From Hymenobacter sediminis (GTDB lineage Bacteria > Bacteroidota > Bacteroidia > Cytophagales > Hymenobacteraceae): DNA of 64,000 bases. Made by a program: the position numbers and the translations under genes. The stretch is taken from NCBI RefSeq assembly GCF_003231285.1, contig NZ_QKNS01000009.1:173338-237337 (forward strand), in the 5' to 3' direction. The stretch's first letter is position 1. Each line of letters begins with the position of its first letter. The notes under the pieces were generated by a model. It was not told the origin of the DNA. It ran no database searches and was given only the letters and a program-made list of their open reading frames with translations. Positions 34,658 through 41,966 of the stretch are shown here, piece after piece.

Positions 34658-35036
34658 ATCCGTTAATCCGTCATTGCATGATGCAGTTGTTAGTCAATTT
34701 GCATTTGACTTTGTGCGGGGCCGACTTGAAGCAGTTATCTGGAGAAAGGAGGAAGATAATAGTATAGTGTGGTGGCAGCTCATGATATCTGGTGTCAGTA
34801 ATAAAAACGATGTACAGCTAGCTTACATTACTATAAACAATATTTTGGCGAAAGAAAAGCGTGCTGAATTAGGGTTTAGGATAAATGAATTTAGCTGTAA
34901 AAAACAACCGGATTCTGGGAGACAGTCTGTTTACCTTGTTGAGTTATTCATTGATTATTTAGAGCCGATGAGAATAGAATGTGCAAAGTGTACCTTGCGC
35001 ACCCTAGAAAGTAAACTATTTGCGGCTAATCCTTAA
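34650..35036 (+). CDS. Hypothetical protein, second gene of an AT-rich pair
   Basis: 128 residues. 'SLHDAVVSQFAFDFVRGRLEAVIWRKEEDN' begins a beta-rich domain; 'LHDA' at the start of such a domain is seen in several small immunity-like families (weak resemblance). Two Cys near the end (IECAKC). Overlaps the preceding gene by 8 bp, so it is translationally coupled. AT-rich as its partner; function unknown. Confidence 0.45.
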   Translation: MAESVNPSLHDAVVSQFAFDFVRGRLEAVIWRKEEDNSIVWWQLMISGVSNKNDVQLAYITINNILAKEKRAELGFRINEFSCKKQPDSGRQSVYLVELFIDYLEPMRIECAKCTLRTLESKLFAANP

Positions 35037-35068
35037 AACATCTGCACTCCTCATCCGTCTGCTACCCC

Positions 35069-35764
35069 ATGAAACTACGTGTGATAGTAACCGGAACTAC
35101 CGGTATGGTGGGAGAGGGTGTGCTGCTGGAATGTTTGAACAGCCCCGAGGTAGAGCAGGTATTGTCCGTAAGCCGCAAGCCTAGCGGCCGACAGCACCCC
35201 AAGCTGCGGGAAATTCTGCACGCGAACTTCCAGGACCTGACGCCGATTCAGGACCAGTTGACGGGCTACAACGCCTGCTTTTTCTGTTTGGGCGTGTCGT
35301 CGGTGGGGATGAAGGAGCCGGAGTACCGCCGCCTCACCTACGACCTGACCCTGCACTTCGCCCAAACGCTGCTACCCCGCAACCCCGGCCTAACCTTCTG
35401 CTACGTGTCGGGCGCCGGCACCGATGGCACGCTGAAAAGCCGCCAGATGTGGGCCCGCGTGAAGGGCGAAACCGAAAACGCCCTGCAGCAGCTTGGTTTC
35501 CAGGATGCCTACATGTTCCGGCCGGGCTTTATGAAAGCCACGCCGGGCCAGCAGCATGTGTTGTCGTACTATAAGTATATTGACTGGCTGTACCCGGTGC
35601 TACGGGTGATAACGCCCAAGTATGTTTCTACGCTGGCGGAAGTCGGGCAAGCCATGATGCGGGTAGCGCAACGTGGCTACCTCAGGAAAGTGCTGGAAGT
35701 GCCGGATATCGTGGCACTGGCCAACCTGCAACAGCGGCAGGCTTCGCCGATATTGGAGGGGTAG
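35069..35764 (+). CDS. NAD(P)-binding atypical SDR (epimerase-like)
   Basis: 231 residues with an N-terminal 'VIVTGTTGMVGEGVLLECL' (GxxGxxG) loop, 'NACFFCLGVSSVGMKEPEYRRLTYDLT', 'FCYVSGAGTDGT' and 'YMFRPGFMKATPGQQ'. Related in pattern to the gene at 30074 but clearly a different subfamily. Cytosolic; substrate unknown. The DNA returns to high GC after the AT-rich pair, 32 bp upstream. Confidence 0.75.
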   Translation: MKLRVIVTGTTGMVGEGVLLECLNSPEVEQVLSVSRKPSGRQHPKLREILHANFQDLTPIQDQLTGYNACFFCLGVSSVGMKEPEYRRLTYDLTLHFAQTLLPRNPGLTFCYVSGAGTDGTLKSRQMWARVKGETENALQQLGFQDAYMFRPGFMKATPGQQHVLSYYKYIDWLYPVLRVITPKYVSTLAEVGQAMMRVAQRGYLRKVLEVPDIVALANLQQRQASPILEG

Positions 35765-35842
35765 TACCCAGGCCGAAAACTACCCGTATACTTCCTGGGC
35801 CTGGATTTCTGCGAAAGAGCAACCGAAGCAGGCCCGGAAAGC

Positions 35843-36163
35843 ATGAACCAGCGCCCTCTACACCTGCCGGAACTTGGCCTGCTGATCTATCTGCTACGGG
35901 ATGCCCCGGAGGCGGAGCATCTGCTGGCGGCCCTGCATACGGTGCGGGTGACGGAGGTAGCGGTCGGCGCAACCGGCAGCCTCCGCTTCCTCAGCGCTAC
36001 CCCTCATCGGCGCCTAGGTCAGCAGATAGCTACCACCCAATTCCTGGACGAAGACGGCGTGCCGGTGCTCGTGTCGCTGTACCTGGACCAGGTAGGGGAA
36101 CTCTACGAGCTGGATTGCTGGAAAGTAGATGACACGCCCGTAAAGCGCATTCCGGCCTTCTGA
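35843..36163 (+). CDS. DUF6984-like small protein
   Basis: 106 residues. The start 'LHLPELGLLIYLLRDAPEAEHLL' and the end 'FLDEDGVPVLVSLYLDQVGELYELDCWKVDDTPVKRIPAF' match my recollection of the DUF6984 family, whose function is unknown. Soluble, no signal peptide. Confidence 0.55.
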   Translation: MNQRPLHLPELGLLIYLLRDAPEAEHLLAALHTVRVTEVAVGATGSLRFLSATPHRRLGQQIATTQFLDEDGVPVLVSLYLDQVGELYELDCWKVDDTPVKRIPAF

Positions 36164-36177
36164 ATATGGAATATGCT

Positions 36178-36244
36178 TGTCATTCCGAGCTTAAGCGAGG
36201 AATCTGGGGTAATCGTTATATGGTGAATCCATATTCTTCACTTA
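36178..36244. repeat. Palindromic repeat copy B, left part (split by the IS)
   Basis: TGTCATTCCGAGCTTAAGCGAGGAATCT... to ATTCTTCACTTA. The missing right arm (TTAAGCTCGGAATGACA) lies at 37628-37644, beyond the IS-like element; the shared TTA is the target duplication. Confidence 0.75.
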
Positions 36245-36330
36245 GAGCGTGTTTGGGAATTCAAAGCCCAGTCATGCTGAGCCTGTTGAAGCAGTGTGAA
36301 CAAACGGCCTTATCGCAAATTTCAAATGCT

Positions 36331-36720
36331 TTAAAGCGTTTGAAATGGCTGTAGAATCTTCTGCTCCCACTTGGTCGCTTCCTCCTGGGTCAGCGGGCCA
36401 CTGAAACCGGGGTCCAGCTCCTGCCTATTGGTATAGCGCAGTCGATCAATCAGAAAGTACACGTCGCCGCTAGCAGGCAGCACTTTGCCGCGATACTCGT
36501 TTCTCCCGACGTAGTAACTGCACTGCCCCTTGGCCAGAATATACTGCTCGTTCCACTTGACGGCGTCGCAGCCCCCTGGAATGACAGGCACGGTACCGCT
36601 TATATACAAACCTGTGCCGCCGGGAACGTGCCGCAGGGTGAATTCCGAGTCTATAGAAATGTGCGGTTCGCAACTGACTAAGCTCAGAGTCAACAGTATG
36701 GCTAATGGAATCTTACACAT
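36331..36720 (-). CDS. Putative lipoprotein, passenger inside the IS-like element
   Basis: 129 residues with a lipoprotein signal (IPLAILLTLSLVSC) and a beta-rich mature part with two further Cys ('GGCDAVKW', 'KGQCSYYVGRNEYRG'). The frame is intact although the neighbouring transposase is heavily damaged. No family recognised. It lies between the element's left inverted repeat and the transposase, transcribed divergently from the latter with 124 bp in between. Confidence 0.5.
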   Translation of the reverse strand: MCKIPLAILLTLSLVSCEPHISIDSEFTLRHVPGGTGLYISGTVPVIPGGCDAVKWNEQYILAKGQCSYYVGRNEYRGKVLPASGDVYFLIDRLRYTNRQELDPGFSGPLTQEEATKWEQKILQPFQTL

Positions 36721-36844
36721 AGTGGTGAGGGATTTTCAACTCGCAGCAGCTAAGCGGAACCGTGCTGTTTCAGGAATAGGCCAGCAGGTAGATACAGACG
36801 AGCCAGTAAGTTGCAAAGGGAGTTCCTAGGCTCCGGTTTGCATT

Positions 36845-37566
36845 ATGGTTGAGTGCTATCAACCCCTTACTGACTCGCAATGGCAAGGTATCACGCCGTG
36901 GCTGCCGCTGCAACGCAAGCGGCGGCTGAGTTTGCGCGCGGTGGTGGACGCGCTGCGCTACATGTGCCGCTCGGGCTGCCAATGGCGATGCTTGCCGGCG
37001 GCGTTTCCGCCCTGGTCGGCGGTGTATTACTACTTCCGCCGCTGGTAGCAGGACGGTACGTTGCAGCGGCTGACCCGGGCCCTAAACGAGGCGGATTGGC
37101 AAGCGCAGGGGCAGCCGGCCACGCCGTCCGTGCTGTGCCTGGACAGCCAAAGCATCAAGTTGGCCCCGCGCATCGCCGAGCACCGCGGCACGGACGGGGG
37201 CAAGTGCGTCAACGGGCGCAAGCGCCAACTGCTGGTGGACTAGCAGGGCCGCGTCTGGGCCTGCTGCGCGCACGCGGCCAACCTGCACGACAGTGGTCAG
37301 GCGCGGTGCCGCTCTTGTTGCAGCACCACCAATGGGGCCCGCGCCTGACCACTGTCGTGCAGGTTGGCCGCGCCTACCGCGGCTATTTCACCGAAGGGCT
37401 GCTCGCCCGCGGCTTACGCAACGAGGCCAGCAGCCGCCCGCCTTCGACCCGCGGCTTCGTGCCGGTGGGCTGCCGCTGGGCGGTGGAACGCACCTTCGCC
37501 TGGCTCAACTTATTTCGGCGCCTAGTGATGGACTACGAGTACACACCCGAGAGCCATGCCGCCTAG
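36845..37566 (+). pseudogene. IS5-family transposase, inactivated
   Basis: The N-terminus reads 'MVECYQPLTDSQWQGITPWLPL... YMCRSGCQWRCLPAAFPPWSAVYYYFRRW', the DUF4096-type start of IS5 transposases, then TAG (37046). The same frame continues 'QDGTLQRLTRALNEADW... VLCLDSQSIKLAP' (first catalytic Asp) to a second TAG (37241). After a frameshift near 37300 the rest appears in another frame: 'LTTVVQVGRAYRG', where the second catalytic Asp (AD-x-AYRG) is missing, and 'VERTFAWLNLFRRLVMDYEY' with the Glu. Confidence 0.85.
37273..37372. repeat. 34-bp perfect inverted repeat inside the transposase
   Basis: CGCGGCCAACCTGCACGACA... (37273-37306) and its exact complement (37339-37372) with a 32-bp loop. 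The right arm replaces the codons of the second catalytic Asp. Confidence 0.85.
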
Positions 37567-37627
37567 ATTCTCTGGGCAAACGTCACGCTATGCCTCAACC
37601 GACTAATTTGAATTCCCAAACACGGTC

Positions 37628-37644
37628 TTAAGCTCGGAATGACA
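37628..37644. repeat. Palindromic repeat copy B, right arm
   Basis: TTAAGCTCGGAATGACA completes the repeat begun at 36178. Confidence 0.75.
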
Positions 37645-37671
37645 ACCGTAGGCGCTCCTTGTGGCGGTTGA

Positions 37672-38127
37672 CTACTTGCACTTTTCCTTGCGGCGCGTAT
37701 CGATGACGTGGGCAATGCGCCAGCCCTCGGCTAGCTTCACTAGCTGAAACGAGTTGTAGCCGCAGTGGCTGAAGGTGCTACCCACGTAGAACTCGTACGG
37801 CGTCCAGACGCTGGCTAGGTTGGCGTCAATCAGTACTTTATCAAAGGTGATGCGCTCATCATAGGCATCCTTGTGCGGAGTGCCCACCATCTTCACGAAC
37901 CCCGCCGGATTCTCGGGCCGCAACTGCGTCTGACCGCCCTTGGTGCTGATGGTATGAAACACGGCGCCGGGCGCCAAGGTGGCCCGCACCATTGTGCTGT
38001 CACCCTTGCGCATGCCCTCAAAAAAGGTCTGGATGGTACGCTTCACCGCCTCGGTTTCGTTGGCCGTTTTTTGGGCCAGGGCAGGTGTAGTTGCCAGGAG
38101 CAGGCAGGGGAGTAGCAGGTGCTTCAT
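37672..38127 (-). CDS. Exported NTF2-like (SnoaL/DUF4440-type) protein
   Basis: 151 residues with a signal peptide (MKHLLLPCLLLATTPALAQ), then an NTF2-like cone: 'AVKRTIQTFFEGMRKGDSTMVRATLAPGAVFHTIS' and the end 'YNSFQLVKLAEGWRIAHVIDTRRK'. Periplasmic; ligand or reaction unknown. The start is the ATG at 38125-38127; a longer in-frame version runs into the palindromic repeat at 38241 and is rejected. Confidence 0.75.
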   Translation of the reverse strand: MKHLLLPCLLLATTPALAQKTANETEAVKRTIQTFFEGMRKGDSTMVRATLAPGAVFHTISTKGGQTQLRPENPAGFVKMVGTPHKDAYDERITFDKVLIDANLASVWTPYEFYVGSTFSHCGYNSFQLVKLAEGWRIAHVIDTRRKEKCK

Positions 38128-38240
38128 GGGGTAGGAAAGTTGAGTGTAAGCAAGGACGTAGTTTGAATGCACACGTTGCGGTTGAGATAGAGGAGTAACT
38201 GGTGTTAAGTAGGGCAGAAATCTAGTAGGGCACCAATCGT

Positions 38241-38331
38241 TGTCATCCTGAGCAGTGCGAAGGACCTCTACCGGGGGTAACACCTTTTAATTAGCCAGAG
38301 GTAGAGGTCCTTCGCACTGCTCAGGATGACA
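38241..38331. repeat. Palindromic repeat copy C (TGTCATCCTGAGC type)
   Basis: Perfect 32-bp arms (TGTCATCCTGAGCAGTGCGA... and complement at 38300-38331) around a 27-bp centre. Confidence 0.88.
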
Positions 38332-38458
38332 GGGGTAAATGGTAGTGACAAGTGTAAGTGACAGATAATGCAACAATACATTACTATCAGCTCTTGCTCC
38401 CATCAACCAACGCTACCGTAAAATTATGGGCTATCCCCTCGTAGCGGCTCAAACAGGC

Positions 38459-38466
38459 TATTTTTG
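38459..38466 (+). promoter_or_regulatory. -7 box of the acyl-CoA ligase gene (TATTTTTG)
   Basis: Match to TAnnTTTG 45 bp before the ATG at 38512; no clear -33 box. Confidence 0.4.
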
Positions 38467-38511
38467 CAGGAGCAAGGAATCCAACTGTAGCCCTTGTTCG
38501 TTTGCCTTTGC

Positions 38512-40278
38512 ATGGAAATCCGCCGCACCTTCGACCTGCTTACCCACCTTATTGCTACCTCACCCCAGGCCGATTGTCTGGTAGAAAAGAAAGCCGGCAC
38601 CTGGCAGCCGCTCAGCACTACCCGCGTGCAGGAGCTGAGCAACCAGGTTAGCCTGGGTTTGCGCCAGCTCGGCATCGGGCGCGGCGACAAAGTAGCCATC
38701 ATTTCGGCTAACCGGCCCGAGTGGGTCATTGCTGATTTTGGTATTGCTCAGTTGGGGGCCGTGAGCGTGCCCATGTACCCCACTATTACGGTGGAGGACT
38801 ACCGGCATATTTTCCAGGACGCCGGGGTGCGCGTGGTGCTGGTGCAGGACAAAAAGCTGCTGGCCCGGGTGCAGCAGGCCGTGGCCGGCTTGGCCCACGG
38901 TCCCGAGCATATCTTCACCTTCGACAAAGTGGAGGGGGTAGGGCATTTTGGCGAACTGCTCGCGCTGGGTCAGGGCGAAAACCCCGCGGAGCTGGAGGCG
39001 CTGAAAGCCGCCGTGCAGCCCGACGACCTGCTGACCCTGATTTATACATCCGGCACCACCGGGCGGCCCAAGGGCGTGATGCTCAGCCACCGCAACATTC
39101 TGTATAACTGCGAGAACCTGACCGGCTACCTACCCATGCCGGCAGGCCAGAAGGCGCTCAGCTTTCTGCCGCTCAGCCACATTTTCGAGCGCACTGCTAC
39201 TTACCTCTACCTGCTGTTGGGCTTTAGCGTGTGGTACGCCGAAAGCGTAGAGCGCATTGCTGATAACCTGCGCGAGGTGCAGCCCCAGGTGTTTACCACC
39301 GTGCCCCGCCTGCTCGAAAAAATCTACGACAAGATTGTAGCCCAGGGCCAGAAGCTGACCGGTGCTAAGAAAAAACTGTTCTTCTGGGCCCTGGACCTGG
39401 GCCTCCGCTACGATACGCAGAAGGACCAGGGCTTTTGGTATAACACCCAGCTAGCGCTAGCCAATAAGCTCATATTCAGTAAATGGCGCGAAGCCTTGGG
39501 CGGACAAGTGCGCTACATCGTGAGTGGGGGCGGAGCCCTGCAGCCGCGCCTGGCACGGGTGTTCTGGGCCGCCGGCATCCCCGTGATGGAAGGCTACGGC
39601 ATGACGGAAACCGCGCCCGTAATTGCCGCCTCCCAGCCCGTAGCCGAAGGTAACTTTATTGGGGCGGTAGGCCCCGTGATTCCCGGCGTGGAAGTAAAAC
39701 TGGCCCCCGACGGCGAAATCCTGACCCGCTCGCCCTCCGTGATGCAGGGCTACTACAACCGTCCCGACCTCACGGCCGAGGTGATTGACGCCGAAGGCTG
39801 GATGCATACCGGCGACATCGGCGAGTTTGTGCAGGGCAAATTTCTCAAAATTACGGACCGCAAGAAGGAGATGTTCAAGACCTCCAACGGCAAGTACGTG
39901 GCCCCGCAACCCCTGGAGTCCAAGATTTCGGAGTCGCCGCTGGTGGAGCAGGTGATGGTAGTGGGCGAGGGGGAAAAGTACGCGGCGGCCCTGCTGGTAC
40001 CGGCCTTCGCCGAGCTGCGGGCCTGGGCCAAAAGTCATAACCTGCCCACCGACCTCTCCGACGCCGCCCTGGCCGCCCACGCGCAGGTGCAGCAGCTCTA
40101 CGAGCAGCTAGTGCAGCAGGCCAACGCGGCCTTCGCCCAGTGGGAGCAAATCAAGAAAGTGGCCCTGCTGCCCACCCTCTGGAGCGTAGAGTCGGGCGAG
40201 CTGACGCCCACCATGAAAGTGAAGCGCAAAATCGTGAGCCAGAACAACCAACAGCGGATTGAGTCGCTGTTCCGGTAA
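38512..40278 (+). CDS. Long-chain fatty-acid-CoA ligase (AMP-forming)
   Basis: An adenylate-forming enzyme of 588 residues that activates fatty acids via acyl-AMP to acyl-CoA. Motifs: P-loop-like 'LTLIYTSGTTGRPKGVMLSHRN', 'SFLPLSHIFERT', 'MEGYGMTETAPVIA', 'GWMHTGDIGEF' and 'ITDRKKEMFKTSNGKYVAPQPLE' (the A8 hinge and conserved region). It belongs to the FadD15-like long-chain group by these signatures. Soluble or peripheral at the inner membrane. Flanked on both sides by palindromic repeats. Confidence 0.92.
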   Translation: MEIRRTFDLLTHLIATSPQADCLVEKKAGTWQPLSTTRVQELSNQVSLGLRQLGIGRGDKVAIISANRPEWVIADFGIAQLGAVSVPMYPTITVEDYRHIFQDAGVRVVLVQDKKLLARVQQAVAGLAHGPEHIFTFDKVEGVGHFGELLALGQGENPAELEALKAAVQPDDLLTLIYTSGTTGRPKGVMLSHRNILYNCENLTGYLPMPAGQKALSFLPLSHIFERTATYLYLLLGFSVWYAESVERIADNLREVQPQVFTTVPRLLEKIYDKIVAQGQKLTGAKKKLFFWALDLGLRYDTQKDQGFWYNTQLALANKLIFSKWREALGGQVRYIVSGGGALQPRLARVFWAAGIPVMEGYGMTETAPVIAASQPVAEGNFIGAVGPVIPGVEVKLAPDGEILTRSPSVMQGYYNRPDLTAEVIDAEGWMHTGDIGEFVQGKFLKITDRKKEMFKTSNGKYVAPQPLESKISESPLVEQVMVVGEGEKYAAALLVPAFAELRAWAKSHNLPTDLSDAALAAHAQVQQLYEQLVQQANAAFAQWEQIKKVALLPTLWSVESGELTPTMKVKRKIVSQNNQQRIESLFR

Positions 40279-40310
40279 GAGCCATCATGTTGAAGAGCAA
40301 CCTTACTACT

Positions 40311-40406
40311 TGTCATCCTGAGCGGGAGCGAAGGACCTCTACCAAGGGTAACTACTTGCCATTATAACGGAGCGGAAGAGGTCCTTCGCTCCCGCTCAGG
40401 ATGACA
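40311..40406. repeat. Palindromic repeat copy D (TGTCATCCTGAGC type)
   Basis: Perfect 30-bp arms (40311-40340 and 40377-40406) differing from copy C at a few paired positions, so the stem is conserved by compensating changes. Confidence 0.88.
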
Positions 40407-40546
40407 AATGGGTTATCCAAGAGAGCCGAAAAGCAACGAAGCAGGTTCCCTTCCCGCCCCGGATATAGACGAATGAATATCTTGCGAATTGTAAATCTTT
40501 CCGCCCCGGCGGATGTTATCAAAGCGTACCAGACAGCACTTCAATC

Positions 40547-40720
40547 ATGCGCAAAGACCTGTTTAACTTCGGTCCGGCTCTCGGTTACTTTTTCCGCAAG
40601 CCCGACCCTACCCGCCACACCAACTTCAACCTGCGCACCATGCACTTCATCAATAAGCTGAGCATGGCCATGTTCCTGGTGGGGTTTATCATTCTGCTCT
40701 ACCGCTGGTTTCTCCGCTAG
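40547..40720 (+). CDS. DUF6728-like mini membrane protein
   Basis: A 57-residue protein starting 'MRKDLFNFGPALGYFFRKPD', with 'HTNFNLRTMHFINKLSMAMF' and one TM helix (AMFLVGFIILLYRWF) at its C-terminus. The sequence agrees with a conserved Bacteroidota family of unknown function (DUF6728, from memory). It is easily missed because of its size. A terminator-like hairpin follows. Confidence 0.7.
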   Translation: MRKDLFNFGPALGYFFRKPDPTRHTNFNLRTMHFINKLSMAMFLVGFIILLYRWFLR

Positions 40721-40740
40721 TTTCCAGCCTTTCTTATAGA

Positions 40741-40778
40741 AGACCGCCCGGCTCCTCTCTCTAGCCCGGCGGTCTTTT
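40741..40778 (+). terminator. Terminator after the mini membrane protein
   Basis: AGACCGCC.GGCT pairs with AGCC.GGCGGTCT (one mismatch), followed by T5. Confidence 0.8.
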
Positions 40779-40804
40779 TGCGTTTATCGGTTTACTTAGC
40801 GGCC

Positions 40805-41173
40805 ATGAACATTGAAGACTTCCGCGACTACTGCCTGCTGAAAGCCGGCGTCACCGAAGAAACGCCCTTCGGTCCTGATACACTGGTATTTAAAGTGGCA
40901 GGCAAGGTATTCGCTCTTACCGACATCAACACCTTCGCTAGCATTAACCTGAAGTGTGACCCGGAGCGGGCCCAGGAACTGCGTGAGCAGTACGAGTACG
41001 TGCTACCTGGCTTCCACATGAACAAGAAGCACTGGAACACCGTGCTCATGGGCACGGGCATCCCTAATCGGCAGCTCCAGGAACTCATCGACCATTCTTA
41101 CGACCTAGTCCGCGCTTCCCTACCCCGGAAACAGCGGGAAGAATTGGCCGCCGCTGAGCAGGAGGGGGAGTAG
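40805..41173 (+). CDS. MmcQ/YjbR family protein
   Basis: 122 residues. 'NIEDFRDYCLLKAGVTEETPFGPDTLVFKVAGKVFALTDI', 'INLKCDPERAQELREQYEYVLPGFHMNKKHWNTV' and 'ELIDHSYDLVRASLPRKQREEL' are the typical blocks of the small CyaY-like MmcQ/YjbR family, whose members are cytosolic and of uncertain function, possibly DNA-binding. The start is the ATG at 40805. Confidence 0.9.
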   Translation: MNIEDFRDYCLLKAGVTEETPFGPDTLVFKVAGKVFALTDINTFASINLKCDPERAQELREQYEYVLPGFHMNKKHWNTVLMGTGIPNRQLQELIDHSYDLVRASLPRKQREELAAAEQEGE

Positions 41174-41216
41174 CTGGTCCGGGAGTGTGAATAGTGCTTA
41201 TGCACAATTCCAGGCC

Positions 41217-41310
41217 GTCATTCCGAACGCAGTCGAGGAATCTCGCGTGCTGATGTGGGGATGGTATTCCAACGATTCGAGCGAGATTCCTCGACTGCGC
41301 TCGGAATGAC
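41217..41310. repeat. Palindromic repeat copy E (GTCATTCCGA type)
   Basis: 30-bp arms with one mismatch (41217-41246 and 41281-41310) around a 34-bp centre. Confidence 0.85.
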
Positions 41311-41368
41311 AGGCATGTGTATTGATAGACTACTAATGCAGGGAACAGAAATTCTCTTAAAACCTTAG

Positions 41369-41399
41369 TGTAACTATTGTGGTTACAGTCGTATATTTG
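41369..41399 (+). promoter_or_regulatory. Rrf2 operator site 1 and -7 box
   Basis: TGTAACTA-TTG-TGGTTACA (41369-41387), a 19-bp palindrome with one mismatched pair, lies directly upstream of a TATATTTG -7 box (41392-41399), 52 bp before the regulator's ATG. The same site recurs at 41913. Confidence 0.7.
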
Positions 41400-41451
41400 C
41401 CTCGCCGCGTGATAGTAGTTGCTAGCGCGAAGGCGTCGCTTACCCCTGATC

Positions 41452-41895
41452 ATGCAGATTAGCAGCCGTTTCTCCGTCGCCGTCCACGTTCTTTCCTTGC
41501 TGGCTATGCAGCAGGAGGATGATGTATTGTTGACGTCGGAGCGGATGGCGGGGAGCGTAAACACTAATCCCGTCGTGATACGGCGGCTGCTGGGGCAGCT
41601 CAAAAAGGCTGGGCTGGTGGAAGTGCGCCCCGCTTCGGGCGGTACCTTCCTGACGCGCCAACCGGCCGCCATTTCCCTGCTCGATGTGTACCGGGCCGTG
41701 GAGGTGGTAGAGGAAGGACAGTTGTTCAGCGTCCACGACAAGCCCCTACCGGCTTGCTTGGTGGGCCGCAACATCCAGGCCGCGCTTGATACTACCTTAC
41801 GGCGGGCACAAACTGCCATGGAGCAGGTGCTGGCCGGCGTAACCCTGCAGCAAGTCACCACCGAAATCCTGACGCAGGAAAACCTGAAGAACTAA
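41452..41895 (+). CDS. Rrf2-family transcriptional regulator
   Basis: 147 residues with an Rrf2 winged helix: 'MQISSRFSVAVHVLSLLAM', 'LTSERMAGSVNTNPVVIRRLLGQLKKAGLVEVRPASGGTFL'. It has a single Cys ('PLPACLVGRN'), so it does not carry the three-Cys Fe-S set of IscR/NsrR; it resembles the YwnA-like group, which may sense electrophiles or redox change through one Cys. Palindromic sites before it and before the next gene suggest autoregulation and control of that gene. Confidence 0.88.
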   Translation: MQISSRFSVAVHVLSLLAMQQEDDVLLTSERMAGSVNTNPVVIRRLLGQLKKAGLVEVRPASGGTFLTRQPAAISLLDVYRAVEVVEEGQLFSVHDKPLPACLVGRNIQAALDTTLRRAQTAMEQVLAGVTLQQVTTEILTQENLKN

Positions 41896-41912
41896 ATTTT
41901 TTTGCTCTGGAT

Positions 41913-41931
41913 TGTAACTACGATAGTTACA
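41913..41931 (+). promoter_or_regulatory. Rrf2 operator site 2
   Basis: TGTAACTA-CGA-TAGTTACA, a perfect 19-bp palindrome 17 bp after the regulator's stop and 36 bp before the oxidoreductase start. Confidence 0.72.
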
Positions 41932-41966
41932 GCCAGTTTCTATTTCTCACTTCACTTACCTACCTC

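Larger units (their letters stand above)
36245..37627 (+). mobile_element. IS5-family-like element, decayed, holding a lipoprotein gene
   Basis: 21-bp terminal inverted repeats (GAGCGTGTTTGGGAATTCAAA at 36245-36265; complement of GACCGTGTTTGGGAATTCAAA at 37607-37627, one mismatch) flanked by TTA on both sides (36242-36244, 37628-37630), inside a palindromic repeat that is otherwise continuous. IS5-type transposase remains lie at 36845-37566. Between the left end and the transposase is a lipoprotein gene in the opposite direction, which is unusual for an IS; IS5 elements of this group are normally near 850 bp, this one is 1383 bp. Confidence 0.7.

Noticed and set aside
36880..37566. Single 228-codon frame across the transposase
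   Set aside because: Its first two thirds are out of frame with the transposase; only the last ~85 codons are real transposase sequence after the frameshift.
38128..38283. N-terminal extension of the NTF2-like gene to 38283
   Set aside because: It reads through a palindromic repeat; the signal peptide begins at 38127.
31470..41310. Repeated palindromes as a CRISPR array
   Set aside because: Copies are kilobases apart, intergenic, and lack regular spacers or cas genes.
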